Positions 8,818 through 17,963 of a stretch of 64,000 nucleotides of DNA are shown piece by piece. The notes beneath the pieces were generated by a model. The model did not search any database and was not told the origin of the DNA. It was given only the letters and a program-made list of their open reading frames with translations. The stretch spans positions 9,276 through 73,275 of the forward strand of contig DBEP01000015.1 in assembly GCA_002294045.1 (NCBI GenBank), written 5' to 3'. Numbering within the stretch: position 1 is the first letter of the stretch; every line of letters starts with the position of its first letter. This DNA comes from Lachnoclostridium sp. UBA903 (lineage in GTDB: Bacteria > Bacillota > Clostridia > Lachnospirales > Lachnospiraceae). Position numbers and translations under genes: made by a program.

Positions 8818-8997
8818 ATGGAGGACCTGAAATATATTCCTGTTTCTTTAACTTATTTTTTTAAACAAACACAGAAAAAGGTGAGTATTTGCAAGCTTGA
8901 TTGTATCAGTGCATATGGACGAACGGCCGAAACTCCCGGAGCACGTTTCGGCCGTTTGAAAGAATTGAGATATAATAAATCCGCATCAGAGACTTAG
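8818..8997 (+). CDS. Possible 59-residue protein of unknown function
   Basis: An uninterrupted 59-codon frame begins at ATG 8818 (MEDLKYIPVSLTYFFK...). AAGGGA, formed by the last codons of the permease gene, ends seven bases upstream, so translational coupling is possible. It ends exactly where the convergent nrdG ends. Its second half runs through a 12-base hairpin (AACGGCCGAAAC with GTTTCGGCCGTT, 8922-8956), which may instead simply be the 3' hairpin of the permease operon, although it lacks a clear T-run. I recognise no family. It could be spurious. Confidence 0.25.
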   Translation: MEDLKYIPVSLTYFFKQTQKKVSICKLDCISAYGRTAETPGARFGRLKELRYNKSASET

Positions 8998-9485
8998 TTC
9001 CTTATTACCACAAGTTTATTTCCGGACAAGGTTTTTTTTACGTCAATTACATTCTGGTTGCTGCTACCCTTCCAATGAAGCTGTTTATCCAGAAGGTCCA
9101 GCTGAAATCTGCCGTCTACTATGACATCCACCAGAGGGATAAAGGAAAGGTCTCTTATGTCCTCCCAGCCAAATCCCGTATAAAGCCAGATACTTTTCTC
9201 AGGAAAGAGCGTCTTTATCTCTTTTATTAATGTCCCGATGTCAGCCCGGTTGGCCGGATGAAGGGGGTCTCCGCCGGTTAGGGTAATTCCTTCTATGTAA
9301 TCTTTTTTCAGTTCATGAAAGATTTCTTCCTTTGCTGAATCATCAAAGAGAAGCCCGCCGCTGATATCCCAGGTGATGGGATTATGACAGCCCCTGCAGG
9401 CGTGGTTGCACCCGGATACCCATAAAACCACACGCAGTCCGCTGCCGTTAAGCATATCATCCTTGGTAATATTGTGGTACCGCAT
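8994..9485 (-). CDS. nrdG: Anaerobic ribonucleotide reductase activating protein
   Basis: The 163-residue radical SAM enzyme generates the glycyl radical on NrdD. The iron-sulphur cluster ligands are Cys26, Cys30 and Cys33 in GCNHACRGCHNP, the CX3CX2C spacing of the family. GGDPLHP binds SAM. The start codon overlaps the stop codon of nrdD (TAATG), so the two are translationally coupled. Length is normal for NrdG. Confidence 0.95.
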   Translation of the reverse strand: MRYHNITKDDMLNGSGLRVVLWVSGCNHACRGCHNPITWDISGGLLFDDSAKEEIFHELKKDYIEGITLTGGDPLHPANRADIGTLIKEIKTLFPEKSIWLYTGFGWEDIRDLSFIPLVDVIVDGRFQLDLLDKQLHWKGSSNQNVIDVKKTLSGNKLVVIRN

Positions 9486-11605
9486 TACATACTTTTCCTT
9501 TCCCGTATTTCTGCCATTTTGGCCTCGTTTAACCGGGTATCGCCCTTTACACGGGAGTAGGAAAGGTAGCCGTTCATACGGTCGATTTTAGTTAAATTCC
9601 TGCTGCCGCATTTCGGGCATACATCCATCTCAAGCTCCTGATGACCGCAGTCATCACAGTAGGCCAGGGATAAGTTGACGCCTTCATAAAAGCCCATGTC
9701 CATAGCCCGCCTTACCAGGGCTTTGATTGCATTAATATTATAGTTGACAGGGTATTTTACGTATTGGATTTTTCCGCCGTTGGAAAGGTCCCAGAAGCGG
9801 TATTCCAAATCCTGCTTCTGGATGGGAGTAATATCTTCCGTAACATGGCAATGGAAACTGTTGCTTACGTATTCCCGGTCGGAAACATTTTCTATAATTC
9901 CGTATTTTTTTCTGAACTGTTTTACCTGAAGTCCGCACAGGCTTTCGGCCGGGGTACCGTAAATCGCATAAAGACGGCCGTCTTCTTCTTTAAACTCCGT
10001 AATCCTCTTATTAATATACCTCAGTACCTCCAGTGCAAATCCGCCGTCTTCTACCAGGGACTTTTTGTTATACAGCTGCTGCAGCTCATTTAAAGCGGTA
10101 ATACCAAAGGATGCGGTGGCTGACTTTAAAACCGGTTTTATTTTGTCATGGATTCCAAGGCGGCCGCCGTAGAAACCGCCTTCGCAGTAAGCCAGAGGAT
10201 TGGTGGAAGCCCTCATTTCCCCCAAATATTCGAAAGTACGGATATGTAAATTACGGATTAAGTTCAGGTAATAATCCAAAACCTCATAAAAATCCCGGCT
10301 CTCCTGTCTGGATTTAGCCAGTATCATGGGGAGATGGAGGCTGACGGCACCAACGTTAAAACGGCCGATAAAAACAGGCGTATCCTGTTCATCAGCGGGC
10401 TTCAGGCCCCCTTCCCTGTACCAGGGGGACAAAAAGGCCCTGCAGCCCATAGGGCTGATAATTTCCCCGTATTTTTTATACATGCCGGCAACGTAACCTT
10501 CCCCGGTTAAACTAAGCCAGTCGGGATACATGGTTTTGCTGGAGCAGCGGATACCGGCTTCAAATACATCCTCTAATTCGCAGCCCTCCCCGTGGAGGTT
10601 TTTATCGTAGAGGAATACAATCTTTGGGAATAAAACAGGCTTTTTGCATTCTTTTTTGCCCTGGCCCCTTCTTCTGACATCCAATAAGGCAATGGCGGCC
10701 ATCTTAGCAAATTTGCCCGTACCCGTGCCGGCAGTAACGGTAATAAACGGATAATCCCCGCGGCTGGAGGCTACGGTGTTAAACTTATATTCCCAGCCCT
10801 GGAAGCCCTTTTCAAAATCTTCCTTGACGTCTTTTAAAGCTTCCGCTTCCGCCGCTTCAGGAGAAACACCCAGGTCCGTATACTTTTCATAAAATACGGC
10901 ATAGGATTTCAGGGCATAAGGCTCCAGCAAAAGGTCCACGCCGGGAACGGTAAAGCCGCCGTACTGCTGGCTGGCCGCACTAAGAACGATATCCCCGATA
11001 ACGTCAAATGCAACATTTAAGGTTTTGGGTTCATTGTACCAGAGGTTGCCCATTTCAAAGCCGCCCTTTAGAACCTGTTTTACATCAAATAAGCAGCAGT
11101 TCATGGTATCCCGTCTGGCCGACATGTCGTGTATGTAGATATATCCGTCCCTGGCGGCCTGGAGTTCTTCCGTTGTTAAGAAGAATTTCTGGTACAGCTC
11201 TTTATTCAGCTGGTTAAAAATTAAGCTTCGCTTGGTGGAAACCAGGGCACTGTCCGTATTGCTGTTTTCCTTATCGCCGATATACATGATGGACTGGCTT
11301 TTCTTATATACCTCGTCCAGCATATGTACAAAATCCTGTTTATAATTCCGGTAATCCCGGTAACTCTTGGCTACAAGAGGATTGGTCTGTTCCAGGGCAC
11401 TTTCCACGATATTATGCATCTCACTGATATAAATTTCATTTTTGTTTATTTCTTTTACTTTGTTTTCTACGAACCGGCATATGAATTCGTGTTCCTTTGG
11501 AGTAAATTTAATCAAAGCCCGCTGTGCGGATTTGTCAACGGCATGGATAACCTTCTGAACATTAAAATCCTCCTTGGTATTGTCTTTTTTTACCACTCTG
11601 ACCAT
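9485..11605 (-). CDS. nrdD: Anaerobic ribonucleoside-triphosphate reductase
   Basis: This class III reductase of 706 residues makes deoxyribonucleotides from NTPs without oxygen. The N-terminus is an ATP-cone (MVRVVKKDNTKEDF onward). The C-terminus has a zinc site of two CxxC pairs (CDDCGHQ and CPKCGS) followed by the glycyl radical loop RMNGYLSYSRV. It needs NrdG, encoded directly downstream, for activation. Two NrdR boxes upstream indicate repression when deoxynucleotides are plentiful. Confidence 0.95.
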   Translation of the reverse strand: MVRVVKKDNTKEDFNVQKVIHAVDKSAQRALIKFTPKEHEFICRFVENKVKEINKNEIYISEMHNIVESALEQTNPLVAKSYRDYRNYKQDFVHMLDEVYKKSQSIMYIGDKENSNTDSALVSTKRSLIFNQLNKELYQKFFLTTEELQAARDGYIYIHDMSARRDTMNCCLFDVKQVLKGGFEMGNLWYNEPKTLNVAFDVIGDIVLSAASQQYGGFTVPGVDLLLEPYALKSYAVFYEKYTDLGVSPEAAEAEALKDVKEDFEKGFQGWEYKFNTVASSRGDYPFITVTAGTGTGKFAKMAAIALLDVRRRGQGKKECKKPVLFPKIVFLYDKNLHGEGCELEDVFEAGIRCSSKTMYPDWLSLTGEGYVAGMYKKYGEIISPMGCRAFLSPWYREGGLKPADEQDTPVFIGRFNVGAVSLHLPMILAKSRQESRDFYEVLDYYLNLIRNLHIRTFEYLGEMRASTNPLAYCEGGFYGGRLGIHDKIKPVLKSATASFGITALNELQQLYNKKSLVEDGGFALEVLRYINKRITEFKEEDGRLYAIYGTPAESLCGLQVKQFRKKYGIIENVSDREYVSNSFHCHVTEDITPIQKQDLEYRFWDLSNGGKIQYVKYPVNYNINAIKALVRRAMDMGFYEGVNLSLAYCDDCGHQELEMDVCPKCGSRNLTKIDRMNGYLSYSRVKGDTRLNEAKMAEIRERKSM

Positions 11606-11724
11606 AAATATATTCCTTCTTTCTTATACGTTTTATTCAGGAGCATGCCCGCCGTTTGGTATCGGACGGGGGACTTCTTTTTCTTTTGTCTGTAATCAAA
11701 TATTTGAATCAAATTTTGATTTTA

Positions 11725-11771
11725 TTACTATATACTGTGGTATTATATCATATAAACACTAGATATAGTAG
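11725..11771 (-). promoter_or_regulatory. Pair of NrdR boxes with nrdDG promoter
   Basis: TTACTATATACTGTGG (11725) and ACACTAGATATAGTAG (11756) match the NrdR consensus ACACTATATATAGTGT at 11 and 13 of 16 positions. Their starts are 31 bases apart, the three-turn spacing usual for NrdR. A TATAAT on the minus strand (11742-11747) lies between the boxes, so the repressor would cover the promoter. Confidence 0.7.
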
Positions 11772-11969
11772 CCCCTTTTTTAAAAAATTGAAAATTTCTT
11801 TCAAGAGCCCTGAACAGAACCAATGCAGCCGGATACCTTTATCCTTCGGATATAAAAAAGGAAGTCCGGAAAGTAAATGTGGTATAATAGCCCGAAATAT
11901 GGTATTCTTTTAAACAGCGGTAAAATATACTTTGAATTTAATGCAGTGGTATCAGAAGGAGTTGCAGAA

Positions 11970-13793
11970 ATGAATCTGTTAAACGTTGAAAAAATGAGCA
12001 AGAGCTTTACGGATAGAATTTTATTTGACAATGTTACCCTGGGAATTAACGAAGGGGATAAGATAGGTGTAATCGGTATTAACGGAACAGGAAAATCGAC
12101 TTTGTTAAAGATGATTGCCGGCCTGGAAGAGCCGGATGAGGGATGTGTGGTTAAGGGTAAAACCGTCCGGGTGGAATACCTGGCACAGATACCGGTTTTT
12201 ATGGATAACCTTACCATACTGGAGAATGTCATTACGGGGAAAAAAGCAGCGGAAGAATACCGGAACCTGGAAGGGGAAGCCAAAACCATGCTGCAGAAAT
12301 TTGGTATCCAGGAATACAACGGCAGGGTCGGTACCTTATCCGGAGGAGAGAAAAAGAGGGTTGCCTTAGTACGGACCCTGCTGACCCCCGCCGATATCCT
12401 GGTCTTGGACGAGCCGACCAACCACCTGGACAACGAGATGGCAGAATGGCTGGAGGAGTATTTAAATAAATACCAGGGTGCCTTTATCATGGTAACCCAT
12501 GACCGTTATTTTCTGGACAAGGTAACCAATAAAATTGTGGAAATTGATAAAGGAAAGCTTTATACTTATATTGCAAACTATACCAAATTCCTTCAGTTAA
12601 AAACGGAACGCGAGGATATGGAGCAGGCGGCGGAGCGGAAAAAGAAAAGTCTTTACCGTATGGACCTGGAATGGATGATGCGGGGTGCCAGGGCCCGTTC
12701 CACCAAACAAAAGGCACATATACAGCGCTTTGAAGAATTAAGGGACCGGAAGGTAATCGAAAAGGATAAAACGGTTGAACTAAATACCCTATCCGCAAGG
12801 CTGGGCAAAAAAACCGTTGAAATCAACCACATCAGCAAAGCCTACGGAGATAACTTACTAATCAAAGATTTTAATTACATCATGTTAAAGAAGGACCGGT
12901 TAGGCATTGTCGGCCCTAACGGAAGCGGTAAGACGACCCTTTTAAAAATCATTACCGGGAATTTGGAACCTGACGAAGGATACGTTGAATCAGGGGAAAC
13001 TGTTAAAATGGGATATTTTTCCCAGGAAAATGAATACATGGACCAGAATCTGAAAGTGATTGAATATATCAGGAATGTGGCAGAATATATAGAAACCGGC
13101 GAAGGCAGCGCCAGCGCTTCCCAGATGCTGGAACGGTTTTTATTTACGGGAGCCATGCAGTATTCCCTCATATCCAAGTTATCCGGCGGGGAAAAAAGAA
13201 GACTGTATCTGCTGAAGGTATTAATGGAAGCGCCCAATATACTCATACTGGACGAGCCGACCAATGATCTGGATATACAGACCTTAACCATACTGGAGGA
13301 CTATCTGGACAGTTATGACGGTATTGTATTGGCCGTATCCCATGACCGGTATTTCTTAGACCGGATTGTAAGCAGGATATTTGCTTTTGAAGGAAACGGA
13401 ATTATCAGCCAATACGAAGGCGGATTTACGGATTACAAAGAAGCAAGCGGGGGGAAGGACGAAGAGGTAGGTAAAAGCAGCGATACGCCCGTAAAAAACA
13501 GGGATAAGGGAAATGCAGCTTTATCCGGTAAAGGAAAACCCAAGGAAGTAAAATTAAAATTCACCTATAAGGAACAAAAGGAATTTGATGAAATAGATGA
13601 TGCCATTGCCGGTTTGGAGGACAGCATTTCTGTGCTGGATGCGGAAATGGAAAAAGAAGCGAGAAATTATTCCAGACTAAACGAATTAATGGCACAGAAG
13701 GATGTATTGGAAAGACAGCTGGAAGAAAAAATGGACCGCTGGATGTATTTAAACGATTTGGCGGAGCAAATTGAAAATGCAAAAAACAATTAA
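11970..13793 (+). CDS. ABC-F family ATPase (Uup-like)
   Basis: This soluble protein of about 607 residues has two ABC ATPase domains and no membrane segment, so it is a ribosome-acting ABC-F factor rather than a transporter. The Walker A motifs are GINGTGKST and GPNGSGKTT; the signatures LSGGEKKR and LSGGEKRR are each followed by a LDEPTN box. An ABC-F linker rich in Lys and Arg lies between the domains. The last 80 residues form a charged coiled coil like the C-terminal domain of Uup. I chose ATG 11970 because AAGGAG lies nine bases upstream; earlier in-frame ATG codons lack a ribosome site. Confidence 0.9.
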   Translation: MNLLNVEKMSKSFTDRILFDNVTLGINEGDKIGVIGINGTGKSTLLKMIAGLEEPDEGCVVKGKTVRVEYLAQIPVFMDNLTILENVITGKKAAEEYRNLEGEAKTMLQKFGIQEYNGRVGTLSGGEKKRVALVRTLLTPADILVLDEPTNHLDNEMAEWLEEYLNKYQGAFIMVTHDRYFLDKVTNKIVEIDKGKLYTYIANYTKFLQLKTEREDMEQAAERKKKSLYRMDLEWMMRGARARSTKQKAHIQRFEELRDRKVIEKDKTVELNTLSARLGKKTVEINHISKAYGDNLLIKDFNYIMLKKDRLGIVGPNGSGKTTLLKIITGNLEPDEGYVESGETVKMGYFSQENEYMDQNLKVIEYIRNVAEYIETGEGSASASQMLERFLFTGAMQYSLISKLSGGEKRRLYLLKVLMEAPNILILDEPTNDLDIQTLTILEDYLDSYDGIVLAVSHDRYFLDRIVSRIFAFEGNGIISQYEGGFTDYKEASGGKDEEVGKSSDTPVKNRDKGNAALSGKGKPKEVKLKFTYKEQKEFDEIDDAIAGLEDSISVLDAEMEKEARNYSRLNELMAQKDVLERQLEEKMDRWMYLNDLAEQIENAKNN

Positions 13794-13815
13794 ATTCAAA
13801 TCAGGAGGTATGAAC

Positions 13816-14262
13816 ATGACAAAAATTGAATTAGTAAGAGCAGAAATGGTTAAGGCTATGAAAGCGGGGGATAAGGGAAGAAAAGACGCCCTGTCCGCCT
13901 TGCTGACGGCACTTAAAAATGTGGCAATTGACAAAAGGGCCGATTTAACGGAGGAAGAAGAGAATGCCGCTGTAATGAAAGAAATCAAACAGCTGAAAGA
14001 AACTCTTGAATCCGCACCGGCAGACAGGACTGATATTATAGAAGAATGCAATATGAGAATATCGGTTCTCAACGAATTTGCCCCTCAGTTCCTCACAGAG
14101 GAGGAGATTAAAAAGGTTATCCATGAAGTACTGAAAGACCTTTCCATAGAGGAACCGTCGGCTAAGGACAGAGGAAGAATCATGAAGGAGCTTATGCCGC
14201 GTGTAAAAGGCAGGGCCGATGGGAAACTGGTAAATGAAATGGTTGCCGCATTATTTTCCTGA
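13816..14262 (+). CDS. yqeY: GatB/YqeY domain protein
   Basis: The 148-residue cytoplasmic protein belongs to the YqeY family, related to the tRNA-binding tail domain of GatB amidotransferase. Its precise role is not established. Typical features are the N-terminal helix with KAGDKGRKDALSALL and the ending GRADGKLVNEMVAALF. ATG 13816 lies seven bases after AGGAGG; an upstream ATG at 13810 is too close to it. It follows the ABC-F gene by 22 bases and is probably co-transcribed. Confidence 0.88.
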   Translation: MTKIELVRAEMVKAMKAGDKGRKDALSALLTALKNVAIDKRADLTEEEENAAVMKEIKQLKETLESAPADRTDIIEECNMRISVLNEFAPQFLTEEEIKKVIHEVLKDLSIEEPSAKDRGRIMKELMPRVKGRADGKLVNEMVAALFS

Positions 14263-17200
14263 TTAATGAAACGCTTTTGCGTGGATGATAAGGTTTCTGC
14301 CGCAATGTTTAAGCTCTTCCCCGGGAATTAAAATTCCTCCGGTCCTGTATGGATTGGTTAACACAAAAGCCGGAACAGCCTTTCCGCGGTCCGTTACCCG
14401 TAAGGTATTATCGGGAGCGATGTTATAATGAAACGTAAATGTTTTTCCATAGCACTGGTAGCGGAAGCTTAAACCGTTTAAGTCGCCGGGCAGAACCGGG
14501 TCTATGATGATACCGTCTTTTGAAAAACGGATGCCCAGGACATTGCTGACTAACTGTCGGAAATAGATACCCGGGCCGCTGGAGTACAAACGCCATCCGC
14601 CTTTGACCCTGATATCTCCGGTCTTTAGAAGCCCGAAGTTTTTTTCGTAATCGTAACGGTCCTTATAAGCTCCGTCGGAGCTGCTGAAATACAGGTTGCT
14701 CTGCCGGATACCGGCATTGGCAACACTGTTCCTTATCAGGATAGGATTTATGGTAAAAAGAGCATTCCAGGCCTCCTTGCCTTGGCCAAGCTTTGCCATG
14801 GCTTCAATATACCGGATATGGGCGTGGGTATATTGTAAACTGATTTCCCGCCCTACGTTGGCAGCCTGTTCCGCACGTTTAAACAAATGGCTGACACCGC
14901 CGTCATAGCGGGCCGGCCGGTCCATTAAGCGTACACCGTCAGGGCATTTTAAGTTAGCCTTTATGACGGAGGCATTTTTTTCTGCCTGCTGCTTATCCGC
15001 TAATTCGGCAATGATACTTCTGGTCATGGGCAGCAGCCGGTAGCGGATGCCGATGGTATCATCCGCAGGATGGAGCATATGTCGGCAGGAATCGCCCCAT
15101 TCCAGGAAGCCTGCAATAATTCCGTCCTTAATAAGCATATTGTGGAAAGCGTCTTTTACCAGACAGGAGAGAGAGTAAAATTCGCCGGATAATTCTTTAT
15201 CTGTATCGGCAAGGGCATTGCTTAAGGCGGTAAAGGTTTGGTAGGCAAGAGCAACGGTCCAGGAGCTTACCATTTTTACTTTCAGTTCTCCACTGGCCGG
15301 CTGCAGGGTGTCGTCCCAGTCTCCGCCGGCATAGGTGATAAGACCGGTATTCTTTACAAACCTGGTTTCTTTTAAATTGGAAAGTGCCCGGTGTATATGG
15401 TCCAGGAGAGCTGCCTGCTTATCCGGCTTATCTGCATAAGGCAGAATTTCCTGTAATATATCCTTATCGCCGGAAGCAAGGATGTAATCCGCAGTACATT
15501 TCAGCGGCCAGAATATAACATCGCCGTGGCATTCCCCGGCATGTATGGAATACCTGTCAAACATAAACCACTGGGGCCATTCCTTCGTTTCGTAATTCTG
15601 GCGGGAAAATATAATCAGCAGTATGCGTCTGAGAATGGTATAATTCCCGGTAGCCAGGAAAAATTCCATGGGCCCCTGGCAGATATCACGGGTACCCCAG
15701 GCGGCACCGCCGGGCTGTTCCAGTCCGTGGGGCATGGAGAAATGAATCATGGCATTATGGGCATACCACCAGGCTGTTTCGTTTAAAATGCCAATCTTCT
15801 CCTTATCAGCAGAAGATTTAAGGCGGAAATTCCGGATAAGCTTCCGGTAAAAATCCAGAGCCTTTTCTTTCTCGTCGGAAAAGACATAGCTGGTATTCTT
15901 TTGCAGTTCTTCCCCTGTCAGGGAACCCTTTATCAGGAGGCGGAAGCTGTTTTCCTTGAAGGAAAGGGTTAAAAAGGTCTCATCAAAAGCGGTTTCTCCC
16001 TCAAAAAATATCCTGTCGTCACTTGGCGTAAAGCCGACATCCGGAAGCAGTACGTCATAGTGAAGCCCGGGATAGACCGGATTATCCAGGGTAAAGCGGA
16101 TTCCCCCGTCTATGTCTGTATATTCTATGTCCCCGGTATACTCATTATTTCCCATAACCAGCTGGTTTGTAAGGATAAACTCATACCGGATGCGCTCCCG
16201 GCTTTTTACCTCCAGCATAATATCGGGGTCCGACACGGCGGTATAGGCCGTTACCGTGAGGATATCTTCCGGTAAATGATAATACCATCTGGAATAATTC
16301 ATTCCCATTTCAAACAGGCCCGGCAGGGTCAGCAGGCGGTATTGCCCGTTCAGACGGAGGTAAATACGCTGTCCGCTGTTCTTCATTACGTTTAAAAATC
16401 CCCTGGGTGTGGAAAAAAGCTTATGAAGGTCGGTATTGCCGATGGCTACATGGCTGTTGAAAATGCCGTACATATATTGGGTGGAGGAAATCAGCCGGCT
16501 GGTAACATCTGCGGTATCCGGCGGCGTAATGATGATTGTGCCGTGAGGCCTCTCGGTTAAAAGCTCTTTTTCCTTTGTCACGACGTGGGAATGTTCCCTG
16601 GTGAAGAAGGATAACAGGGTATTGTCCGTTACCTCTTCCAATTTCCTTTCCGGATAAAGGGCATTTATTTCAGCCTGGCTGAATGCGGGGGAGGAATAGG
16701 GGGAGCCGAATTCTTCCTTTATACGGACGGGCTTTACCGGAGCTGTTTTATGGGTTTCCTTCCGTACAGATTCATAAGCCGATATAATCTGCTCCCGGTA
16801 TTCTAATTCCCTGACGGCTTTTTTATGGTCAGGCAGGAAATATCCGTAAAAGGCAAAGGAACATTCTCCGTTTAAAGCAATCTTCTCTGTCTGCAGAGCG
16901 GTATAAGCAAATTCGTACTGGAGATTATAATCGGATAAATCGGAGTTTAGTATCTCAGGAATATCCGTATCTTTATAGGACAGCCCGAAAAACTGCAGGC
17001 CATCGGTGGAATAATGAATTACCTTTATTCCTACAGCTCCCTGTTGGATATAGGGAAAGGAATTTAGGGAAGGCAGGTTCTGCCTGGAACAAACCGCATA
17101 ACCGTCCGCATTTTCAAAAACCGCATGCCCCAGATACTCAGACGTATACAATTCGTTGGTATAAACACAGTCAGCCTCAGCGAGGCCGATATCCTGCCCG

Positions 17201-17571
17201 TAGATGACGTCTACTTCTTTTTTACACCCGTATAAAAACACGTTCCAGAGCCAGATGTTACCCAAAGGACGGAATGTAACCTTATAGGAGACATCTTCAG
17301 CAGTGCCTTCATACACAAGGGCTTCCCCGGAAGCTGAAAGTCTGCTCCCGGAACGTATACCAAGAAGCGGATATGCCCTTTTGGCAGGTCCGTCATAAAT
17401 ACGCAGATAAATATTGTTTGAGGAGCCATCCTTTACATTGCCACGGAACTGGTTTATCAGGAAGGTTCCCTGACTGCTGCCGCAAGTAAAGGAAAATATA
17501 TCTCCCGAAGGAAGAAAACGATACAGCATTTCGTTTTGTCTGATATCCATAAAACAATTTATTTTATTCAT
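14263..17571 (-). CDS. GH94 glycoside phosphorylase, probably 1,2-beta-oligoglucan phosphorylase
   Basis: The protein of about 1102 residues is a glycoside hydrolase family 94 phosphorylase. It has a long N-terminal beta-sandwich region and a C-terminal (alpha/alpha)6 barrel. The catalytic Asp is expected in GGDWDDTLQPA, near residue 750, matching the DWND motif of cellobiose phosphorylases. Its length is well above cellobiose phosphorylase (about 810) and fits the 1,2-beta-oligoglucan (sophorooligosaccharide) phosphorylases known from Listeria and Lachnoclostridium. There is no signal peptide, so it acts on imported oligosaccharides, releasing glucose 1-phosphate. ATG 17571 has AAAGGAT upstream; the in-frame ATG at 17628 lies inside a LacI-type operator. 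The beta-1,2 specificity is an inference from length and context. Confidence 0.85.
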   Translation of the reverse strand: MNKINCFMDIRQNEMLYRFLPSGDIFSFTCGSSQGTFLINQFRGNVKDGSSNNIYLRIYDGPAKRAYPLLGIRSGSRLSASGEALVYEGTAEDVSYKVTFRPLGNIWLWNVFLYGCKKEVDVIYGQDIGLAEADCVYTNELYTSEYLGHAVFENADGYAVCSRQNLPSLNSFPYIQQGAVGIKVIHYSTDGLQFFGLSYKDTDIPEILNSDLSDYNLQYEFAYTALQTEKIALNGECSFAFYGYFLPDHKKAVRELEYREQIISAYESVRKETHKTAPVKPVRIKEEFGSPYSSPAFSQAEINALYPERKLEEVTDNTLLSFFTREHSHVVTKEKELLTERPHGTIIITPPDTADVTSRLISSTQYMYGIFNSHVAIGNTDLHKLFSTPRGFLNVMKNSGQRIYLRLNGQYRLLTLPGLFEMGMNYSRWYYHLPEDILTVTAYTAVSDPDIMLEVKSRERIRYEFILTNQLVMGNNEYTGDIEYTDIDGGIRFTLDNPVYPGLHYDVLLPDVGFTPSDDRIFFEGETAFDETFLTLSFKENSFRLLIKGSLTGEELQKNTSYVFSDEKEKALDFYRKLIRNFRLKSSADKEKIGILNETAWWYAHNAMIHFSMPHGLEQPGGAAWGTRDICQGPMEFFLATGNYTILRRILLIIFSRQNYETKEWPQWFMFDRYSIHAGECHGDVIFWPLKCTADYILASGDKDILQEILPYADKPDKQAALLDHIHRALSNLKETRFVKNTGLITYAGGDWDDTLQPASGELKVKMVSSWTVALAYQTFTALSNALADTDKELSGEFYSLSCLVKDAFHNMLIKDGIIAGFLEWGDSCRHMLHPADDTIGIRYRLLPMTRSIIAELADKQQAEKNASVIKANLKCPDGVRLMDRPARYDGGVSHLFKRAEQAANVGREISLQYTHAHIRYIEAMAKLGQGKEAWNALFTINPILIRNSVANAGIRQSNLYFSSSDGAYKDRYDYEKNFGLLKTGDIRVKGGWRLYSSGPGIYFRQLVSNVLGIRFSKDGIIIDPVLPGDLNGLSFRYQCYGKTFTFHYNIAPDNTLRVTDRGKAVPAFVLTNPYRTGGILIPGEELKHCGRNLIIHAKAFH

Positions 17572-17610
17572 TATGTCTGGAATCCTTTCTATAAAGCAGT
17601 TCATTTTTAT

Positions 17611-17628
17611 ATGAGAAAACGTTTCCAT
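17611..17628. promoter_or_regulatory. LacI-type operator upstream of the GH94 gene
   Basis: ATGAGAAAACGTTTCCAT is an imperfect palindrome around a central CG, the form bound by LacI/GalR regulators. The likely regulator is encoded at 21765. Confidence 0.6.
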
Positions 17629-17771
17629 TAAAAAGAGAAACTATTATGGAAAAATTTCAAAAACTAAAGTGAGTATATAAGAAAACAAATTATTTGTCAA
17701 TAAGCAAGGTGATAATTAACAATTTATATATAAAAAATTATATAAAAATACTAATTATTATAAATTAATAA

Positions 17772-17800
17772 TTGACAAAAGTGAAAACAGGGAATACAAT
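17772..17800 (+). promoter_or_regulatory. Promoter of the oligosaccharide importer operon
   Basis: TTGACA at 17772 and TACAAT at 17795 are separated by 17 bases. The predicted start is near 17807, leaving a leader of about 155 nt that contains the operator-like sites. Confidence 0.75.
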
Positions 17801-17830
17801 AATCGCATAAGGTACAAAATAAATTAAAAA

Positions 17831-17876
17831 TGGAAATGTTTCCGTAGTAAATATACATAAAAATGGAACATTTTCA
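17831..17876. promoter_or_regulatory. Two operator-like sites downstream of the importer promoter
   Basis: TGGAAATGTTTCCGTA (17831-17846) is a palindrome resembling the site at 17611. TGGAACATTTTCA (17864-17876) is a weaker relative. Both lie just after the predicted transcription start, where a bound repressor would block transcription. Confidence 0.5.
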
Positions 17877-17963
17877 ATTTGTATGTTTAACGGAAAAGTA
17901 AAATCCGTTAAGTATACCAGCTGTTTTAATTCAAAGAATTATTGAGAAGGGCAGGAGAAGTCT

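Noticed and set aside
11801..12490. 229-codon frame opposite the ABC-F gene
   Set aside because: Its serine-rich composition is that of an antisense shadow of a conserved ATPase domain.
17571..17628. Upstream ATG at 17628 as start of the GH94 gene
   Set aside because: It falls within a LacI-type palindrome and has no ribosome site, whereas ATG 17571 follows AAAGGAT.
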